Of a DNA stretch of 64,000 nt, positions 15,710 to 25,144 are shown piece by piece; the first letter of the stretch is position 1, and each line of letters starts with the position of its first letter. The stretch is taken from the NCBI RefSeq assembly GCF_002368095.1, contig NZ_AP018231.1, forward strand, positions 1 to 64,000, in the 5' to 3' direction. The translations under genes and the position numbers were made by a program. This DNA is from Calothrix parasitica NIES-267 (lineage in GTDB: Bacteria; Cyanobacteriota; Cyanobacteriia; Cyanobacteriales; Nostocaceae). The notes under the pieces were generated by a model. The model was not told the origin of the DNA and did not search any database. It worked only from the letters and a program-made list of their open reading frames with translations.

Positions 15710-16100
15710 TTTTCAATCTTCAACCCATTAACCCGATTAAATTCCCGCACATTATGCGTTACCAAAATTAAATTATTCGCCTGCTTCAATAGCAGCAAGA
15801 AGGAAAATCATTCGGACCAATTGGAGTTCCCAACGCTGTTAATTGTGCGCGAATTTCTCCATAAACAAGAGCAGCATTATCATCAAAAGGTAAGGAAACA
15901 AATAAATTGAGAAATTGTTGCTGATTGGCGAGTGTTTTTTGTGGATTATTACTCCGCATTGCACCATAAAATAGTTCTGCTTTGACTACGGAACAAACTG
16001 CAATATCTTGTCTCTTTGTTGCTTGGATGCGTTATCTTATTGCTGGCGATTTACCATTAAGATAACGAGCGCAAACGTTAGTGTCTAACAAATATTTCAC
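15691..16100 (-). pseudogene. Decayed VapC-type PIN-domain toxin
   Basis: Starts GTG at 16100, overlapping the antitoxin stop. MKYLLDTNVCARYLNGKSPA is a PIN start with the first catalytic Asp, but an in-frame TAA follows AIR. Beyond it the same frame gives RIQATKRQDIAVCSVVKAEL and GPNDF. A frameshift then breaks LLAAIEA, and a further frame ends ANNLILVTHNVREFNRVNGL...WEEES. One nonsense codon plus frameshifts make it inactive. Confidence 0.8.
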
Positions 16101-16402
16101 ACAACTTCTTCCCTTTGTTCAAAACCTCCTTCCGAATCAATAACAATCGGGTCATCTTGACAGCTACCATAAGTTTGTTCAAAAAAACCGGGGGGATATC
16201 CTAAGTCTTCTGGTGTTTGTGTTGCTGTTTCAATTGACTGATAAATTACCATTACTTCTACTTCTTTATTTTTCATTTCCAAGGGAATATCTAAATGTAA
16301 AATACCATCTTCTCCGACACGTTTTTTTAATTTAATACTTTGCATAGTTGATTTATCCTGAAGTTGAATTAAATGTATTATTATATTTCTTCTATTTAAC
16401 AA
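16097..16402 (-). CDS. VapB-type antitoxin
   Basis: Probable start is the internal MQSIKLKKRVGEDGILHLDI (about 82 residues); the open frame extends to 16402. HLDIPLEMKNKEVEVMVIYQ resembles the small antitoxins paired with PIN toxins in cyanobacteria. The C-terminal part (PPGFFEQTYGSCQDD) would wrap the toxin. Its stop overlaps the GTG of the decayed PIN gene, the usual TA coupling. The antitoxin outlives a dead toxin. Confidence 0.7.
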   Translation of the reverse strand: MLNRRNIIIHLIQLQDKSTMQSIKLKKRVGEDGILHLDIPLEMKNKEVEVMVIYQSIETATQTPEDLGYPPGFFEQTYGSCQDDPIVIDSEGGFEQREEVV

Positions 16403-16411
16403 GTAAAATAT

Positions 16412-17023
16412 TTACCAAATACTACTTAAATCCAACACAAAACCTGATAAAATATCTTCTCCACTTAATGTTGAAGGATTATCTAATTTCTCAACTTCAG
16501 TATTAGGACGATAAATATAAACTTTGCGTTCTTTTCTATCAATTAACCATACCAATAAAGCACCATTATTAATATATTCAAGCATTTTATCTTGCAAAAC
16601 CTTCAAACTATCGCTTTCCGAACGCAATTCCACTACAAATTCCGGACAGATAGGAGCGAATTTTTTACGTAAATCGGCTGGTATTGCTTCCCAACGTGTC
16701 TTTTTTATCCAAGCAGCATCCGGGGAACGTACAGCACCGGATGGTAATGTAAAACCACCACTCGAACCAAACCCTACACCCGTACCATCTTGCTTAACCC
16801 ATATACCTAATTGTCCGATTAAATCAAAATTACGTTGGTCATTTTCTGAATTTGTAGGGGAAGCAATTACAATTTCTCCATTGGCTTTGCGTTCAATGCG
16901 AAAATCCTGATTAAGCTGACAAAAGTCAAATAATTGCTCATCCGTCATCCTAATAACGGGATGAAATTTTAACACCATTGGGGTAACTTCTGTTGCGATT
17001 GATAATTGTGCTGTCATTTTCAA
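16412..17023 (-). CDS. Uma2 family endonuclease-like protein
   Basis: 203 residues. Uma2 signatures: MTDEQLFDFCQLNQDFRIER, LPSGAVRSPDAAWIKKTRWE, CPEFVVELRSESDSLKVLQDKMLEYINNGALLVWLID. The PD...E-x-R core keeps the acidic residues. It lies between hsdM and the VapBC remnant inside the restriction locus. Function unknown; a nuclease fold is expected. Confidence 0.88.
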   Translation of the reverse strand: MKMTAQLSIATEVTPMVLKFHPVIRMTDEQLFDFCQLNQDFRIERKANGEIVIASPTNSENDQRNFDLIGQLGIWVKQDGTGVGFGSSGGFTLPSGAVRSPDAAWIKKTRWEAIPADLRKKFAPICPEFVVELRSESDSLKVLQDKMLEYINNGALLVWLIDRKERKVYIYRPNTEVEKLDNPSTLSGEDILSGFVLDLSSIW

Positions 17024-17043
17024 CCTCGCTCGTTGTCTTGCTT

Positions 17044-18498
17044 TTATTCTAGAATCGGTTCCTCTTCTTGGTTTTCTTCTTCTGACAACAACGCTGTTAA
17101 CGCTTCCATTTCTGACATAGCGGTTTGCAACTTGGTCATAATTTCTGCTGCTATTACATCGGGTTCCGGTAAATCTTCCCCCGACTGCAAGCTTTCATCC
17201 CGCAACCAAGTAATATCAAGGTTTTCTCCCCGTTTGGCGATTTCTTCTCGACTAAAACACCTCCAGCGTCCGGTTTCTCCAGTATCTACGCGGTTGCTTC
17301 CCCCATTCACGTCATCTCCGTATTCGGTTTCAAATTCTTGGAAATGTTCTTTAGTTAAGGGATTGCGTTTACCAAATGTCGGCATATTGGTACGCATATC
17401 ATAAAACCAAACTTGCTGGGTATTACCTTTTTCTGTGGTTCCCCGTTGGAAGAATAAAACGTTGGTTTTAACACCTTGAGCGTAGAAAATACCCGTAGGC
17501 AATCTCAGAATGGTATGCAAATTGCATTTATCCATCAAATCGGCGCGGATGCTCTTTCCTTGACCGTCTTCAAACAACACATTATCCGGTAAAACCACCG
17601 CTGCGCGTCCTTCAGGCTTCAGTCCCCGATAAATATGTTGTAAAAATGCTAACTGCTTGTTGGATGTGGGGTAAGTAAAATCATCGCGGGAAGGTAAACC
17701 ACCACCTTTTTTAGTTCCAAAGGGGGGATTTGTCAGAATAACTTTAGCTTTGGACAACTGCTGTCCGTTAGCAGAAAGGGTATCACCCAAACCAACTTCC
17801 CCTTCTATCCCGTGTAGCAGCATATTCATCAACAGCAAGCGGTGGGCATCTTGTACCAGTTCAATGCCGTAAAATGCCTTTGTGCGCTGGAATTCCTGGA
17901 TTTCTGCGGGTAAGTCAAATAATTCGTCGGTGCGCTGTTTGATATATCTATCGGCTGCAATCAAAAATCCACCAGTACCCGCTGCGGGGTCTTGTATTAG
18001 TTCTCCAGCCTGCGGTTTAATTAAATTAACCATGCAGTCAATCAAGGGACGCGGTGTAAAATATTGTCCCGCACCGGATTTCTTCTCAGAAGCGTTTTTT
18101 TCTAAAAGTCCTTCATAAAGGTCGCCCAAACCCTCTTCCTTAGCCGAATACCAGTCCAAATCGTCTATACTTGTAACCAGCTTATTAAGGATGCGCGGCT
18201 GTTTGAGTGCAGTTTGAGCATTAGCGAAGATTGCTTGTATCCGTGGCGAATTTGTATTAGAACCCAATTCCAGCAGTGCGGAACGGTAAAAGTTTAACTG
18301 TTCGATTCCTTCCAGAGTTACCAAATCATCCCAGCGATAACCTTCAGGGATTTGGTTTTCTGTATCGGTTTCCTTCGCCATCTTTAGAAATAGCAAATAT
18401 GTTAATTCCGTTACATAAGCGAGATAAGTAATACCATCGTCTCGCAGTACGTGGCAGAGATTCCAGAGTTTTTGGACGATATCAGTAGTTGCGCTCAA
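17044..18498 (-). CDS. hsdM: Type I restriction-modification DNA methyltransferase
   Basis: About 484 residues from a TTG start at 18498 (SATTDIVQKLWNLCHVLRDD, where HsdM homology begins); the frame is open to 18591. SAM motif I region (DPAAGTGGFLIAADRYI) near residue 178 and catalytic NPPF (VILTNPPFGTKKGG) near residue 258 define an N6-adenine methyltransferase. The N-terminal HsdM_N helix bundle is present. It works with HsdS to modify, and with HsdR to restrict, DNA. Confidence 0.93.
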   Translation of the reverse strand: MSATTDIVQKLWNLCHVLRDDGITYLAYVTELTYLLFLKMAKETDTENQIPEGYRWDDLVTLEGIEQLNFYRSALLELGSNTNSPRIQAIFANAQTALKQPRILNKLVTSIDDLDWYSAKEEGLGDLYEGLLEKNASEKKSGAGQYFTPRPLIDCMVNLIKPQAGELIQDPAAGTGGFLIAADRYIKQRTDELFDLPAEIQEFQRTKAFYGIELVQDAHRLLLMNMLLHGIEGEVGLGDTLSANGQQLSKAKVILTNPPFGTKKGGGLPSRDDFTYPTSNKQLAFLQHIYRGLKPEGRAAVVLPDNVLFEDGQGKSIRADLMDKCNLHTILRLPTGIFYAQGVKTNVLFFQRGTTEKGNTQQVWFYDMRTNMPTFGKRNPLTKEHFQEFETEYGDDVNGGSNRVDTGETGRWRCFSREEIAKRGENLDITWLRDESLQSGEDLPEPDVIAAEIMTKLQTAMSEMEALTALLSEEENQEEEPILE

Positions 18499-18731
18499 GG
18501 TTAATAATCGTGTGGATGTAAATAAGATACCAAAGCTATGATTTTTGCATATTTGCGGTGTTAATTCTACTTTCCTTAAGATTATCGACACAATTTTAAG
18601 ATTGACAAATACATTATTCTTTATTCTTGTATTACTAAAAACTACAACTATGATTCATAATTGTTACAATCAAGGCTAATGGAGATATTGAAAACAAAAT
18701 TAGCCGTTTAATACTATGAAAGGGCAATAGT

Positions 18732-19583
18732 ATGATTGAACAATTATTATTAACAAAGAGATTATTTGAAGAAGGAGAAAAGTATTCTTTGCAAAATGAC
18801 CCTATTTCTGCTGGGCTTGCAATCTCGCTTTTTCAGGATTCTATTGAAAGTGTAATATGGTTAGTTACCAAAGATTTGGGGCTTAATATAAAAGAGAAGG
18901 AATCTTTCACGGTACTTCTAGATAAGGTTCATCAGGAATTAGATGATAATCAATCTATAAAAATTCCACTCAAGGCTAAAATTCAAGAGTTAAACAAAGC
19001 AAGAGTAAGTTTTAAACACTACGGTATCTTACCAGATATATCACAAGCTAATAAATTTCATGGCTATACAGAAGCTTATTTAAGAACAATTTTTGAATTG
19101 TACTTTAAAAAGGATTTTGATGATATATCAATGTCTGATTTAATTGCATCAGATGAAATTAGATTGTTAATCAAGCAAGCTGAGAAAAATTTAAGTATTA
19201 AAGATTATAAATCTTGTGTAGATGAAATTGCTAAAGCGAAGGCGAAGCTATTTTACAAGATTAAGCTTTTCATACCTGAAGTTGATAGAAATCTGGGAAT
19301 CGTAGATTATTTATTTGACAAACAGATTAGCTCTCAGATTAGAAAAGTATTTAGATATATGTCTGACTATATGAAAAAACTAAGAGAAATCAGCATAATT
19401 AATATTTTAGGTATATCCGTCAAAGAATACAATCATTTTTCACAAATGTTGCCTCATGCTAATTTTTTTGGTGTTGGAAATATTCAAGTTATCCATAAGT
19501 ACAACAATTACACAGAAGAAGATACTAAATTTTTACTGAAATTCATAGTTGATTTAGCTTTAAAAATTCAAGAGATTGGTTAA
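18732..19583 (+). CDS. Helical protein with HEPN-like R-x4-H motif
   Basis: 283 residues, nearly all helix. KARVSFKHYGILPD contains R-x4-H, the signature of HEPN ribonucleases, within an N-terminal bundle that begins MIEQLLLTKRLFEEGEKYSL. It is transcribed against hsdR and hsdM and sits exactly between them, as many cargo genes of type I loci do. HEPN assignment rests on the motif and fold impression only. If right, it could be an RNase triggered when restriction fails. Confidence 0.55.
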   Translation: MIEQLLLTKRLFEEGEKYSLQNDPISAGLAISLFQDSIESVIWLVTKDLGLNIKEKESFTVLLDKVHQELDDNQSIKIPLKAKIQELNKARVSFKHYGILPDISQANKFHGYTEAYLRTIFELYFKKDFDDISMSDLIASDEIRLLIKQAEKNLSIKDYKSCVDEIAKAKAKLFYKIKLFIPEVDRNLGIVDYLFDKQISSQIRKVFRYMSDYMKKLREISIINILGISVKEYNHFSQMLPHANFFGVGNIQVIHKYNNYTEEDTKFLLKFIVDLALKIQEIG

Positions 19584-19609
19584 TTAATTACGGATTAATA
19601 GATTTTAAA

Positions 19610-22600
19610 TCATCCCACATCTTGCCACAAAGCATCATTAATCTCTATCAAAATCGTTTCCAACTTCCCTTGAAACACTTTATTAATCCGGTTAAATCCT
19701 CCCTGGGCTTTAAATTCCCCGGTGTTGAATGCTTCTTTATCCACAACGGTTTCTACTTTTAATTGTTTCCCAATTCTTTCCAACCACTTGCGCTGGGGAG
19801 TAGTCCAATTCTGAGCAACGAGGATTTTATTAATTGCTTTATCTACCCGTTGAGAATAGGGAACAAGTGCATCACCAATAGATGCTTGACGAATGAAACC
19901 AATGATACTTGCAGCAATATCTTCATTGGTCAGGTGTCGCCATGCTTCTTGTAAATAAGTTTCTTTGTATCCGGCTTGGTCTAACAGCAAACGTAATTCC
20001 TTCAACTGCGCTCTGGTTAATTCGCGGGGACGTTGGGTAACAACCATCAAAGCTGGGATTTTATTAATATTCTCTCGTAAAAATGTCTGAAAGTTATCTA
20101 AGTAATCTTCTGGTTGTTCGGCGTTGCCGTAACCTCTTTCTATACTAATAACTTCGTCGTCGTGATGGGAAATTAATATCGGTTTTCTGCCCCCGTCTTT
20201 AGCATCCAACATTTGAGCAATTGCTTTACGTTGAGCAAACCATTGTTTTACCTCTTGTGGGGAAGCTTGACGCAAATGTTCTACCATATCACCTACAGTC
20301 ATTCCTGCTGCTAGTTCTATGTTTTGACTGTTGGTGTCGCTTAATTTGTGATGTTTGCGCTGTAGTTTGGCAAGCAATTGGTCTACGATTAATTGAGAAG
20401 CTTCTGCGTCCGGTACCTTGTCCAATTCATCTACCAGTTGTGTAAAAGTAATGTTGGGATTGACGACAACTGGTTTCATCTGGTTGAAAGGAGCAATGGC
20501 ATTATATAAATCAACGGTGTCAAATATCCGAAATACTTCTTTATTAATATCGTCACAGCGTCTGGTAGCGCGTCCTAACATTTGTTCGTAGAGGATGCGG
20601 GAGTTAACGCGACGGATAAATACTAAGTTACAAATTGGCGGTACGTCAATACCTGTTGTCAGTAAATCTACGGTAACTGCTATCTTGGGATTAGCCTCGT
20701 TTTTAAAGCGTCGTATCAGCTGTAATGGTTTATCAGCACTACCAGTTATTTTGATTACCGCATCATCATCTACGCTGCCATATTCCTTCTCCAATGCTTG
20801 CTTGAGTTGGTCTACAACAATATCCGCATGGTCGTTACTAACGCAGAAAATCAGCGTTTTTTCTGGCATTGAGGGGTCAATTTCTGGCGCTAGGGCTTCG
20901 CAAACTACCCGGTTAAATTCAGTGGTGATAACCTGCTTGTTAAATTGTTCTATTTCAATCGTGACTTCATCTGGAGCGTGAACCAAATCGACTTCACCAG
21001 TTGCAGGGTCAAAATATTCCATTTCTTCCCCAGCTTGCCAAGAAATTCCCGATTGTGAAAGTCTGGTAGTAATGCGGATGGGGGGTTCGTGGTCTATTAG
21101 CCAACCTTCGATGACTGCTTTACGATAGCTATAGGTATAAACGGGGTCGCCAAATATTTCTGTAGTATGCAGGGCTGGGGTAGCGGTTAAACCTATTTTG
21201 ACCGCATCAAAATGGTCGAGTACGCGGCGATATTTGGAAATGTAATCGTTGTAATCGCGGAAAGTAAGTTCGGTTTCGCTGAGTTCTCTATCTAGCAGAT
21301 ATCCCCGATGGCATTCGTCAACTACAATACAGTCGTATGAGTCGGCAGTGGGGATAGTGGCATCGTCAGAAGGATAAAAAATCCGCTTAACAAAACTTTG
21401 CACCGTAGCAATTTGCACCTTAGTATCTCTATCCGGTGCGCCTTCTCCCAGTTCTTTGATATCAAAAATATCTGCAAAAGTTTGTAAACTTTCCATCCGC
21501 GTATCTTTAAAAGCATTGGCGGCTTGTTCTCCCAAAGCGCTGCGGTCTACTAAAAACAATACTCGACGAAACCGCTTGGTTTTGAGCAGACGATACACCA
21601 GGGCGATACAGGTTTTAGTTTTTCCTGTCCCGGTTGCCATTGCTACTAAGATATTGCGGATATCTTCTGAGAGTCTTGCTTCTATTTTCTCAATTGCTAG
21701 GATTTGATAATCCCTTAATTCCAGGTTGTAATTAAAACCTTCTTGCTGTAATTTTTGGTGTGCTTGGTCGATATCTTGTTCCAATAAATCAAGCAACCCC
21801 TGGGGACTGTACCAAGTAGTTAGAGGACGGCTCAGATTTTGGGGACGACGTAAATCACAAAACCAGATACCGCTTTTGGTACGCAACTGCTGTAAAAAAT
21901 CCCGTCCGTTAGTCGCAAAGACAAACGGTACTTTAAATTCTCCCCACGAACCAGCAGCGGAGTATTCTATTTGAGTAGCATCGCTTTGATTATTTGAAGG
22001 TATTTTAAATCCTCGACTGTAGCGCTTTGCTTGCTCAATATCCGCAGCAACATCCTTACTCCGACGCTTGGCTTCCACTACCGCAATAATTTGCAACCCC
22101 GCGAATAACGCATAATCAGCCCTACCCTTTTCAGTCGGAAATTCGGCGATCGCCATATTCTTATTTTTCTGGGGACGAGTACCGTTACCATAAGTTAAAT
22201 TCTCCGAATCCGCTTCCCATCCGGCTTCTCGCAGTTGTGCATCAATAAGACGGCGGGTTTCTCGTTCGTCGATGTCTACTTTATCCCCTGCAATTTGCGC
22301 TTCCTGAATCGTTTCTTTAATTGTTTGCGGGGATTGGGTTTCGGCGTTGGCTTGAATTGTGGCGAGATGGTTTAATGCTTCAACCTTTGCTGCTTCTGCT
22401 TCTTTGGCTAGTTCTTCTGCCGATACCCTAAGTTGTGCTTCCTGCTGTACCTTGATTTGCGCTAATTCCGCTGCACTGCGGCTGGCATTTAATTCTTCTT
22501 GGAGCTTGGCGAGTTCTTCCTTGAGTGCCCGTGTTTCCTGCTTGGGATTGGGTGGTGGAACAAATGCGCCAGGGTTAAAGTTGCGTTGCTTGGTTGTATA

Positions 22601-22975
22601 TTTGTGGAACCATACACCAAGTTCCCTGGCATATTTAAGATTACTTAGTGCCGTGCGGCTATCCCCTTGTAGTTCGTGGTTAGCTTTATTACCTACAAAC
22701 CGTAATTCATCAAATAAGCGATATACCTTCCCGACGATTATATTTTTATCCCGCAATCGGCGCAATAAATCAATTTGACGCTCATCATATATGTACATCC
22801 CCGCGTTAGCTGCTACCAACTGTGCCAAGAGTTCGCCAAATTGCCGTAGTTTGATTAAACAAGTATTGGGGTCATCTGCAAAGTACCGTTCTGCCAAAGT
22901 ACCCAATCGCACCAACTGCGAATCATGTGACGCAAGGAATCCAAAGTTAGGAGATGCAGGCTGAGAACTGGTCAT
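19610..22975 (-). CDS. hsdR: Type I restriction enzyme motor/nuclease subunit
   Basis: 1121 residues. The N-terminus (ERYFADDPNTCLIKLRQFGE, ELRFVGNKANHE) is DUF4145-like, then a coiled coil. Nuclease region: GRADYALFAGLQIIAVVEAKR (D...ExK). SF2 helicase: MATGTGKTKTCIALVYRLLK near residue 445, VVDECHRGY near 553, later LLTTGIDVPPICNLVF and QMLGRATRR. Homologous to EcoR124-like HsdR/DEAD-box restriction subunits. Drives translocation and cleavage of unmodified DNA. Confidence 0.93.
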   Translation of the reverse strand: MTSSQPASPNFGFLASHDSQLVRLGTLAERYFADDPNTCLIKLRQFGELLAQLVAANAGMYIYDERQIDLLRRLRDKNIIVGKVYRLFDELRFVGNKANHELQGDSRTALSNLKYARELGVWFHKYTTKQRNFNPGAFVPPPNPKQETRALKEELAKLQEELNASRSAAELAQIKVQQEAQLRVSAEELAKEAEAAKVEALNHLATIQANAETQSPQTIKETIQEAQIAGDKVDIDERETRRLIDAQLREAGWEADSENLTYGNGTRPQKNKNMAIAEFPTEKGRADYALFAGLQIIAVVEAKRRSKDVAADIEQAKRYSRGFKIPSNNQSDATQIEYSAAGSWGEFKVPFVFATNGRDFLQQLRTKSGIWFCDLRRPQNLSRPLTTWYSPQGLLDLLEQDIDQAHQKLQQEGFNYNLELRDYQILAIEKIEARLSEDIRNILVAMATGTGKTKTCIALVYRLLKTKRFRRVLFLVDRSALGEQAANAFKDTRMESLQTFADIFDIKELGEGAPDRDTKVQIATVQSFVKRIFYPSDDATIPTADSYDCIVVDECHRGYLLDRELSETELTFRDYNDYISKYRRVLDHFDAVKIGLTATPALHTTEIFGDPVYTYSYRKAVIEGWLIDHEPPIRITTRLSQSGISWQAGEEMEYFDPATGEVDLVHAPDEVTIEIEQFNKQVITTEFNRVVCEALAPEIDPSMPEKTLIFCVSNDHADIVVDQLKQALEKEYGSVDDDAVIKITGSADKPLQLIRRFKNEANPKIAVTVDLLTTGIDVPPICNLVFIRRVNSRILYEQMLGRATRRCDDINKEVFRIFDTVDLYNAIAPFNQMKPVVVNPNITFTQLVDELDKVPDAEASQLIVDQLLAKLQRKHHKLSDTNSQNIELAAGMTVGDMVEHLRQASPQEVKQWFAQRKAIAQMLDAKDGGRKPILISHHDDEVISIERGYGNAEQPEDYLDNFQTFLRENINKIPALMVVTQRPRELTRAQLKELRLLLDQAGYKETYLQEAWRHLTNEDIAASIIGFIRQASIGDALVPYSQRVDKAINKILVAQNWTTPQRKWLERIGKQLKVETVVDKEAFNTGEFKAQGGFNRINKVFQGKLETILIEINDALWQDVG

Positions 22976-23526
22976 GAGCAGATGCGGTTCGAGGGAATTA
23001 TTTACTTACCTATTTTGTTGCAATGTAGCAAATTATTCTAGTATTTACAATACATTTAGACTGCTGATTATGACCTATGTAGCTTGTGTTTCCACGTTTA
23101 AAGACCGTTGGTAGCATCTGCATTTATTGGTGGTGAGTAGTGATGAGTTAGACAGCATAGGCGAAAGTTTGTTTGTAGAATTGTCAGCATCTTCGCGCTT
23201 CACCAGAAGCGCGATGGGGTAAGGCTTATGCTACATTGAAATCTGGTTTACTAAGCTTCCAAAAATTGAATAAGCGATGGAGTGGCTGAAGCTACGATTA
23301 ATAGGTAGAACTGTACCTAAAAAGATTTTTGGTCATCAATGGCACGATTGTGTGTTTTGCTGAGAAAGGTTTGTGGCAGTTGTGCAAGCCCTGACTAATA
23401 AGTTCTATCAAGCATAACTTTACAACAGACTTTTTTAGATACCAATTTAAAGTCAATTTAAGACCAATAAAGCCTTAGAATAGGTAAAAGACCGAGAAGA
23501 CAGTTGACTTCATCATCTAAAATTGT
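22976..23526 (+). other. Intergenic region between hsdR and STAND gene
   Basis: About 550 bp between divergent genes. Coding-like scraps (VVSSDELDSIGESLFVELSA, 23130-23215) suggest gene debris; a short hairpin (CTTCGCGCTTC/GAAGCGCGATG) lies at 23190-23215. Nothing else recognised. Confidence 0.4.
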
Positions 23527-25134
23527 ATGGATGAGTTTCCTGAATTAAACCAACCGGTACGGAAAAATGCTTATAGTATTCCTGTACCCTCAAATTTACG
23601 GCTAAAGTTACGCAAAGAGTTTGAAAAAAAATACGAGTCAAAACAGCGTTACTTGATGAAAAAATTCAGCGATGACTGGTTTAGATTACTTGAAGAACAA
23701 CCTCCCGCTGATCAAACTGTACGCGATTTTTTCGATGAGAAACATAACACTCATGAGCTTTGGTTTATTAATGGCTTATGTAAGATATTGCTCAATTGTC
23801 AATATACTGAATTAGACGAATCGCTTACACAGGTTCAAAGCGCTTCATTAGAAACGCCCGAACACAATTTAGTTAATCAACAAACTAATAAAAGTAGTGA
23901 TACATCTTCAAAACAACCTACTTTTCCTGTAGATTTTTATGCTTATGAACCTTCTTCTTGGGTAGGGAGAGAAGAATTACTTCAGAAATTGAGTGAAAAA
24001 ATCGGCGGGTCGTGTCGTCTTTTGCTTATCGTCGGCATTACGGGGATAGGTAAAACTGCTCTGTCTGAAAGATTAGCGTCGGTAGAATTAGTAAATTGGT
24101 TAGAAGGAGACTGGAAGAATAGGTTTAAAAGAGAAAATTTTGACTATGAAGGCAAAGCTACAGATTTTGCCAGTGTTGCTACTGAATGGTTAGAAGAGTG
24201 GGGGGAGAAAGTTCCAACAGGGGATAACAAGTCAGAACTTTTATTGCAAAAGTTGACCGAACACTTGTGCAATAATCAGGTGTTAGTGCTAATTGATTCT
24301 CTGGAAAGACTTTTAACAGGAAATCAACAAGATGGTTGGGGTGATTTTGCCGATGAATGGTGGAGAAAGTTCTTTTTAAGTTTATTGTCAGCAAAATCTT
24401 GCAAAAGTCGTTTAATTATTACATCACAAGATTTGCCTGTTGTATTGATAGATTCCCGCTACAGCATTTCCTGGTACCGGCAAGAGTTGTATGGATTAGA
24501 AGAATCGGAACAGGAAGCATTTTTCAAGAAAACAGGATTAGATGTTAGCTCAGATCCAGTAAATAAATCCTTCTTATTACGGATTGGAAAAGCCTACATG
24601 GGACATCCTTTGGTTTTAAAGGTAATTGCTGGGGAAATTAATCAGACTTTTGACAAGAATGTAGAAGCTTATTGGAATGATTATGGTGACAAAATAAAAC
24701 AGATTGAACGAATTTTGGCAGAAGCAGAGCGAGGAAACACTTTAGGAAAAAAGGATAGTTTGCAGCTACATAACCTTACCTATCAACTGCAAAATCAAGT
24801 CAATAAACGGCTCGAAGCAGCCTTTTCACGACTGCAAAAAGATGTCCCAGATGCTTATCTATTAATTTGCGTTGCCTCAGTTTATCGCACTCCAGAACAA
24901 AAGGAAGCATGGCTGATGCAGTTAGAAGGATTGGTGGATGGAGAATGCAGTAAAGAACGACAAGAAAAAGCTTTAAATGAATTAATGAATCGTTTCTTTG
25001 TTGAAATATCAGTTAACCATAATAATAAGCGGCTTTTAGGGCAGCACAATTTAATTCGCAGTTTAGCGCTGGCTCATTATGAACAAATACTAAAAGAATT
25101 ACATAGCCCGGAAGCTGAAACGAATTTAGCATAA
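23527..25134 (+). CDS. STAND/NB-ARC-like NTPase
   Basis: 535 residues. An N-terminal domain of about 110 residues (LRKEFEKKYESKQRYLMKKF) is unrecognised. After a Ser/Thr/Gln linker comes WVGREELLQKLSEKI and Walker A VGITGIGKTALSERL near residue 170. Walker B VLVLIDSLERLL lies near 252 and a sensor region (SRLIITSQDLPV, HPLVLKVIAGEI) follows. This is a STAND signal-transduction NTPase. The TPR protein begins 10 nt downstream and probably supplies the sensor part. Such NTPases often act in phage defence. Confidence 0.8.
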   Translation: MDEFPELNQPVRKNAYSIPVPSNLRLKLRKEFEKKYESKQRYLMKKFSDDWFRLLEEQPPADQTVRDFFDEKHNTHELWFINGLCKILLNCQYTELDESLTQVQSASLETPEHNLVNQQTNKSSDTSSKQPTFPVDFYAYEPSSWVGREELLQKLSEKIGGSCRLLLIVGITGIGKTALSERLASVELVNWLEGDWKNRFKRENFDYEGKATDFASVATEWLEEWGEKVPTGDNKSELLLQKLTEHLCNNQVLVLIDSLERLLTGNQQDGWGDFADEWWRKFFLSLLSAKSCKSRLIITSQDLPVVLIDSRYSISWYRQELYGLEESEQEAFFKKTGLDVSSDPVNKSFLLRIGKAYMGHPLVLKVIAGEINQTFDKNVEAYWNDYGDKIKQIERILAEAERGNTLGKKDSLQLHNLTYQLQNQVNKRLEAAFSRLQKDVPDAYLLICVASVYRTPEQKEAWLMQLEGLVDGECSKERQEKALNELMNRFFVEISVNHNNKRLLGQHNLIRSLALAHYEQILKELHSPEAETNLA

Positions 25135-25144
25135 AAGTATAATT

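Noticed and set aside
21322-22778. Several plus- and minus-strand frames inside hsdR
   Set aside because: All are shadows of the hsdR reading frame, which has complete helicase motifs.
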